NCBI GenBank assembly: GCA_050251035.1
Contig: JBFWNN010000009.1
Location: 44,386 to 108,385 of the forward strand
DNA: 64,000 nt
DNA from: Taklimakanibacter sp050251035
GTDB taxonomy: Bacteria; Pseudomonadota; Alphaproteobacteria; Rhizobiales; Aestuariivirgaceae
Direction: 5' to 3'
Shown here: positions 60,246 through 64,000 of the stretch, one piece after another
Position numbering within the stretch: position 1 is the stretch's first letter
How the letters are laid out: every line of letters begins with the position of its first letter
Made by a program: the position numbers and the translations under genes
The notes under the pieces: model-generated
Databases searched by the model: none
Told to the model about the DNA's origin: nothing
What the model saw: only the letters and a program-made list of their open reading frames with translations

Positions 60246-61181
60246 ATGTCCATGAATCTGATCAGCAATCCCGTTCCCTGGCCCAACAACGCGCGCTGCG
60301 CCGTCGCCATCACCTTTGACGTCGATGGCGACAGCCTCATCCATATCGCCAAGCCAGATACCGCCGACACCTATCTGTCGACGCAATCGCTTCTGCGCTA
60401 TGGGCCGGAAGTCTCAGTTCCTCGCATCTGCAAGATCTTCAGGCATTTCGGCATCAGGCAGACCTTCTTCATGCCGGCCTGGTGCGTCGAGCGTTATCCC
60501 CGGACAGTGGAGACGATAGTTTCCGACGGCCATGAGATCGGACATCACGGCTATCTCCATGAATCCTACAACCAGCAGAGCGAGGCGGATGAGCGCTATT
60601 GGTTCGAGCGCGCGGTCAGGGCCTATGAGAAGCACTTGGGCTATCGCCCGCGCGGCTTCCGGGCGCCGCTCAACGAATTCTCCAAGCATACGCTGGTCAA
60701 TCTGATCGATGCTGGCATCGACTATGACTCCTCGCTCATGGGCGACGACGTGCCCTACCTCCTGAACAGCGCGGCGCGCGCGGGCGATGTTCTCGAGATT
60801 CCGCAGTTCATTGCCAATGACGATTATCCGCAATTCATGCACAACTGGGATTTCGGCATCGAGATGACGGTCCAGCCTCCGCAGCGTGCGAAGGAAGTCT
60901 ATCTCGCCGAATTCGACGCACAATATGAAAACCGCGGCATGTGGCTGACGGTGTGGCATCCGTTCCTCAGCGGCCGCACGTCGCGCGCCAAGATGCTGGT
61001 CGAGATGCTCGAATACATAGCGGCCAAGGGTGATGTGTGGTTCGCCACGATGGGCGAGATCAACGATCACGTCAGGTCCTGCATGGCCAAGGGCAGTTGG
61101 ACGCCGCGGGCCGACACGCTGCCTTATGACGTTTCCCCGATCATAGAGCTGTCCTACGCGAACCGGACTCGCCTCGACTAG
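60246..61181 (+). CDS. Polysaccharide-deacetylase-fold hydrolase (second copy)
   Basis: 311 residues of the NodB-homology fold. The first motif is TFDVDGDS (D25, D27) and the second is HHGYLHE (H101 and H105, the HxxxH metal pair), so it should be metal-dependent, unlike PuuE proper. GYRPRGFRAPLNEF and DYDSSLMGDD follow. Relatives include deacetylases and cyclic-imide or amide hydrolases. ATG 60246 or 60252 may start it. It precedes an ABC binding-protein gene by 38 bases. Confidence 0.87.
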   Translation: MSMNLISNPVPWPNNARCAVAITFDVDGDSLIHIAKPDTADTYLSTQSLLRYGPEVSVPRICKIFRHFGIRQTFFMPAWCVERYPRTVETIVSDGHEIGHHGYLHESYNQQSEADERYWFERAVRAYEKHLGYRPRGFRAPLNEFSKHTLVNLIDAGIDYDSSLMGDDVPYLLNSAARAGDVLEIPQFIANDDYPQFMHNWDFGIEMTVQPPQRAKEVYLAEFDAQYENRGMWLTVWHPFLSGRTSRAKMLVEMLEYIAAKGDVWFATMGEINDHVRSCMAKGSWTPRADTLPYDVSPIIELSYANRTRLD

Positions 61182-61219
61182 CCGGCATCGCGATCAATCA
61201 GAAGACGAGGGAGGAAAAT

Positions 61220-62407
61220 ATGGGCCGTTTGTCGGAAGGACTGGAAAAGGCAGGTTTGATCGAGGCGCGGCCGGACGGACTGATGCGTATTCGCACCTTG
61301 GGTCAGGGAATGACACGCCGGCAAATCGTTCGTCTCATGTTGGCGGGCGGCGGCGCGGCGGCCTTGGGCTGGCCCGATGCGGGCTTCGCCGCCGGCGAGG
61401 TGCGCTATATGGGCTGGCAGGGTTATGAAGAGGCCTTCTCGGCCGGTGGCTTTGCAGCCAAGAACGGCATTACCATCAGCACCACCTTCCAGAACGACAA
61501 CGGCCAGGCTATGACCGCCATTGCCAATGGCGGCAAGGGCAATATGGATATCGTCTCGCCCGACACCGCTTATACTTCGCTCATGGGGCGGATAGGGATG
61601 CTCGAACCCATCGATCTCGCCCGCGTCCCCAACTTCTCCGAGCTCGATCCATTCTTCCAGAACAATGAAGGCATCCGCATCGACGGCAAGGTCTATGCCT
61701 TGCCTTTTGCCTGGACGATCGTTCCGCTGATGTACAATCCGAAGTACATCAAGGAGGCGCCAGCCTCATGGTTTGATGTTCTGAAGCCCGAATACAAGGG
61801 CAAAGTCGGGCTGACCAACGACCTGATCTCGGCCATCGTCTGCTATTCGCTCGCGGTCACCAAAAGAACCGATGCCACCCGGATAAGCAAAGGCGAGCTC
61901 CAGGAAGTACTCGATTTCCTCATCAATCTGAAGAAGAACCAGGCTCGCACAGTGGTCTCGAGCTATGGCGAACTGACCGATCTCCTGGCGAGCGGCGAGA
62001 TCTGGATTTCGCAAGGCTGGGTGCCGGTCCAGCTGTGGGCGAAGGCAAAAGGCGCCACGGTCAGCTGGACCATTCCCAGGGAAGGCGCCCATGTCCCGAT
62101 CGATTGCCTGGCAATCGTCAAGGACTCGCCGCATCTGGACAACACCTATCTGGTCCTCAATCACGCGATCAGCGCCGAGGCCCAGGCGCATGCGGCGAAC
62201 ATCAACGCCACCGGTGTGACGAACAAGGGCGCGATAGCGCTCCTGAGCAAGGAAGTTCTGGAGATACAGCCGCATGGCGATATCGCCGGCTTTTACAAGA
62301 AAGCGACCGGCGGCCAACCTTTGCCGCTATGGCCAAGCGAGCCCGATGGCGATCTGGCGACATTCGATGACGTGCTGACCGCATGGGACAAATTCATGGC
62401 CGCATAG
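61220..62407 (+). CDS. ABC transporter substrate-binding protein, PotD-like
   Basis: 395 residues. An unusually long N-region (about 30 residues) precedes a twin-arginine-like signal (TRRQIVRLMLAGGGAAALG). The mature protein begins near GEVRYMGWQGYEEAF and includes VYALPFAWTIVPLMYNPKY, typical of polyamine-type binding proteins. GGGAGG lies just before ATG 61220; an internal ATG closer to the signal peptide cannot be excluded. It starts a second Pot-type importer. Confidence 0.9.
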   Translation: MGRLSEGLEKAGLIEARPDGLMRIRTLGQGMTRRQIVRLMLAGGGAAALGWPDAGFAAGEVRYMGWQGYEEAFSAGGFAAKNGITISTTFQNDNGQAMTAIANGGKGNMDIVSPDTAYTSLMGRIGMLEPIDLARVPNFSELDPFFQNNEGIRIDGKVYALPFAWTIVPLMYNPKYIKEAPASWFDVLKPEYKGKVGLTNDLISAIVCYSLAVTKRTDATRISKGELQEVLDFLINLKKNQARTVVSSYGELTDLLASGEIWISQGWVPVQLWAKAKGATVSWTIPREGAHVPIDCLAIVKDSPHLDNTYLVLNHAISAEAQAHAANINATGVTNKGAIALLSKEVLEIQPHGDIAGFYKKATGGQPLPLWPSEPDGDLATFDDVLTAWDKFMAA

Positions 62408-62409
62408 AG

Positions 62410-63516
62410 ATGGACATTCTTGCGGAAAGATCATGCGCGAAGTTCCGGGACCAGATGACCTCACTTGTTGAATTGCGCGGCGTCTCGCGCATCTACGGTT
62501 CCTATCAGGCCGTCGAGCCGACTGATCTCGAGATCAGGCCGGGAGAATTTGTCGCGATACTCGGACCCTCGGGCTGCGGCAAGACCACACTGCTGCGGAT
62601 GATCGGTGGATTTGTCGCGCCGAGCACCGGGATTATCAAGCTCGCCGGCCAGGACGTGACTCGCATCGGACCGGAGGCTCGACCGACCAATATGGTATTC
62701 CAGGGCTATGGTCTCTTCCCGCATATGACGGTCACGCAGAACGTCGGCTATGGCTTGCGTCTGGCAGGGGTCGCCGCGGCGCAGCGGGCGGTCCGCGTCG
62801 AGGAGGCACTGCAGCTGGTACATCTGACCGATCTCGGCGAGCGCAAGATCGACCAGCTTTCCGGCGGCCAACGCCAACGTGTCGCCCTGGCGCGCGCGTT
62901 GATCATGCGGCCCAAAGTGCTCTTGCTGGATGAGCCTTTGGCGGCCCTCGATCTGAAGCTGCGCCGTGCCATGCAGGAGGAGTTTCGGCGCATTCACGCG
63001 GTGACCGGCGGCACGTTCATGTTCGTCACGCACGATCAGGAAGAGGCGATGTCGCTCGCGACGAGGATTTGTGTAATGGAACGCGGCCGAATTGTTCAGG
63101 ACGGAACGCCGCGTAAAATCTATCTCGAGCCCCGCACCCGCTTTGTGTCGAAATTCATTGGCGAGGCAAACCTGTTCCCCGGACGGAGGATCAAGGGAAA
63201 GGTTCGCCTCGATAACGGCCTTTGCTTCGCTTGCCCCGGCGCCGATGGCGAGGTCGCCTGCGTGGTGCGGCCCGAAAACATCATCATCAGTTCGGGAGCC
63301 GAGACGGCACCCGACCGCCGCCATGACATGACCATAGCGGCCAAGCTCATAGACATCACCTTTCTCGGGCCCAATGTGCAATACAAGCTCGTCACCGACA
63401 ACGGTGAAGGCGTCACGGCCGAGACGAGATGCGATGAAGGGCGGCTTCCGCCTGAGGCCGGTACCAGAGTTTCACTCTGGTGGAACAGCGCCAACCAGAG
63501 GGTGCTGACCGAATGA
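62410..63516 (+). CDS. ABC transporter ATP-binding protein, PotA type
   Basis: 368 residues: Walker A GPSGCGKTT, Q-loop VFQGYGLFPHM, signature LSGGQRQR, Walker B VLLLDEPLAALDL, THDQEEA and a C-terminal TOBE-like region. ATG 62410 lies three bases after the binding-protein stop; ATG 62455 would give a more standard N-terminus and is equally likely. The stop overlaps the permease start (ATGA). Confidence 0.94.
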   Translation: MDILAERSCAKFRDQMTSLVELRGVSRIYGSYQAVEPTDLEIRPGEFVAILGPSGCGKTTLLRMIGGFVAPSTGIIKLAGQDVTRIGPEARPTNMVFQGYGLFPHMTVTQNVGYGLRLAGVAAAQRAVRVEEALQLVHLTDLGERKIDQLSGGQRQRVALARALIMRPKVLLLDEPLAALDLKLRRAMQEEFRRIHAVTGGTFMFVTHDQEEAMSLATRICVMERGRIVQDGTPRKIYLEPRTRFVSKFIGEANLFPGRRIKGKVRLDNGLCFACPGADGEVACVVRPENIIISSGAETAPDRRHDMTIAAKLIDITFLGPNVQYKLVTDNGEGVTAETRCDEGRLPPEAGTRVSLWWNSANQRVLTE

Positions 63517-64000
63517 ACGCCGAAGCAGCGAAATTCGGCGTTGTCGCCCGGGTCCTGCCGAGTTTTCTCGTTTTCCTTTTGCTTTTTCTTCTGCCGATCT
63601 CCTACTTCTTCGTCATCTCGTTCTGGCGGGTGCGATCCTTCCAGCTGCATGTCGATGCGACGCTCGACCAGTATTACGAGGTGTTCAGGAGCTTCGCTTA
63701 CCCGCTGGCCTATACCCTCGCCGTCGCCGCGGCGATCGCGCTCGTCACCACGCTGCTCGCTTTCGCCTATGCCTATTTCTGCCGGTTCAAGACACGACGA
63801 TGGGGAACTGCGCTCGTCTTCCTGGCGCTTTTGACATTGTTCGGGGGGTATCTGACCAAGTTCTATATGTGGAAGACGATCCTTGGATCGGCGGGCCTGC
63901 TCAACTCGGCATTGCTCGGACTGGGCGTGATCACCGAACCGGTCACCATCCTTCTCTACAACATCGGAGCCGTGGTGATCACGCTCGTACACTATACGCT
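63513..64000 (+). CDS. ABC transporter permease, PotB type (partial, runs off right edge)
   Basis: The first 162 codons are visible. A hydrophobic segment at about 12-37 (VLPSFLVFLLLFLLPISYFF) is followed by a periplasmic stretch and further membrane segments (YPLAYTLAVAAAIALVTTLL). The layout matches PotB-type permeases. It starts in an ATGA overlap with the ATPase gene. The coupling loop lies beyond the window. Confidence 0.9.
   Translation, partial: MNAEAAKFGVVARVLPSFLVFLLLFLLPISYFFVISFWRVRSFQLHVDATLDQYYEVFRSFAYPLAYTLAVAAAIALVTTLLAFAYAYFCRFKTRRWGTALVFLALLTLFGGYLTKFYMWKTILGSAGLLNSALLGLGVITEPVTILLYNIGAVVITLVHYT

Noticed and set aside
1..64000. CRISPR arrays, rRNA genes, integrases or complete transposases
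   Set aside because: None was recognised on either strand. Repeats present are the racemase duplication, REP-like palindromes and short operator-like motifs.

Overview
The window is GC-rich, densely packed alphaproteobacterial DNA. It most likely comes from a soil or plant-associated member of the Hyphomicrobiales (Rhizobiales). The best evidence is the block lnt - PraR/PhrR-type HTH gene - metK - trmB (12.7-17.0 kb), an order I know from rhizobia. The Trm112 / LON-domain / CnoX cluster next to it fits that placement. Everything else is catabolic and transport accessory DNA, mostly for small nitrogen compounds.

Layout. 0-6.9 kb: a leftward operon with overlapping genes: group II PLP decarboxylase, HyuA, HyuB, class III aminotransferase and a polyamine-type ABC ATPase that runs off the left edge. 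A divergent Lrp/AsnC regulator faces it. 7.5-12.7 kb: DAO-family oxidase, M19 dipeptidase, macro-domain protein, agmatinase-family hydrolase, EamA protein and an Asp/Glu-racemase-fold protein. 12.7-20.4 kb: housekeeping core ending in tRNA-Gly(GCC). 20.4-20.95 kb: a scar next to the tRNA, with an IS481-like end and a decayed ORF. 20.95-29.0 kb: a PotABCD-like transporter with a PuuE-like deacetylase and an amidohydrolase (leftward), then GntR and hydantoin racemase genes (rightward).

29.0-48.8 kb is the most interesting part. It looks less GC-biased by eye and is bracketed by two ~365-bp direct repeats (about 97% identical) of the 3' half of the racemase gene. It holds two divergent gene sets. 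Leftward: HyuA, HyuB, SDR, two GntR regulators, a ferredoxin-like protein, an HcnB/OoxA-like flavoprotein, an MttB-family methyltransferase, a GlxA-type AraC regulator, an MDR dehydrogenase and an Old Yellow Enzyme. Rightward: ProX-ProV-ProW, a DAO oxidase, an M24 protein carrying the DMSP-lyase DddP residue pattern, and a second DAO oxidase. I read this as an acquired module for uptake and breakdown of a betaine-like compound (glycine betaine, a methylated glycine, or DMSP). Related operator-like sequences lie in front of mttB, hyuA and proX.

48.8-51.0 kb is a mosaic junction: the repeated racemase fragment, a 29-nt match to the tRNA-Gly 5' region, an amidohydrolase gene and a scrap of an ABC ATPase. 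51.0-56.6 kb encodes a complete Dpp/Opp-type importer. A LysR regulator, three tandem SDRs, a second polysaccharide-deacetylase-fold protein and the start of another Pot-type transporter follow; the last gene is cut by the right edge.

Gene functions are read from motifs and family resemblance. Substrates are inferred except for the core genes.
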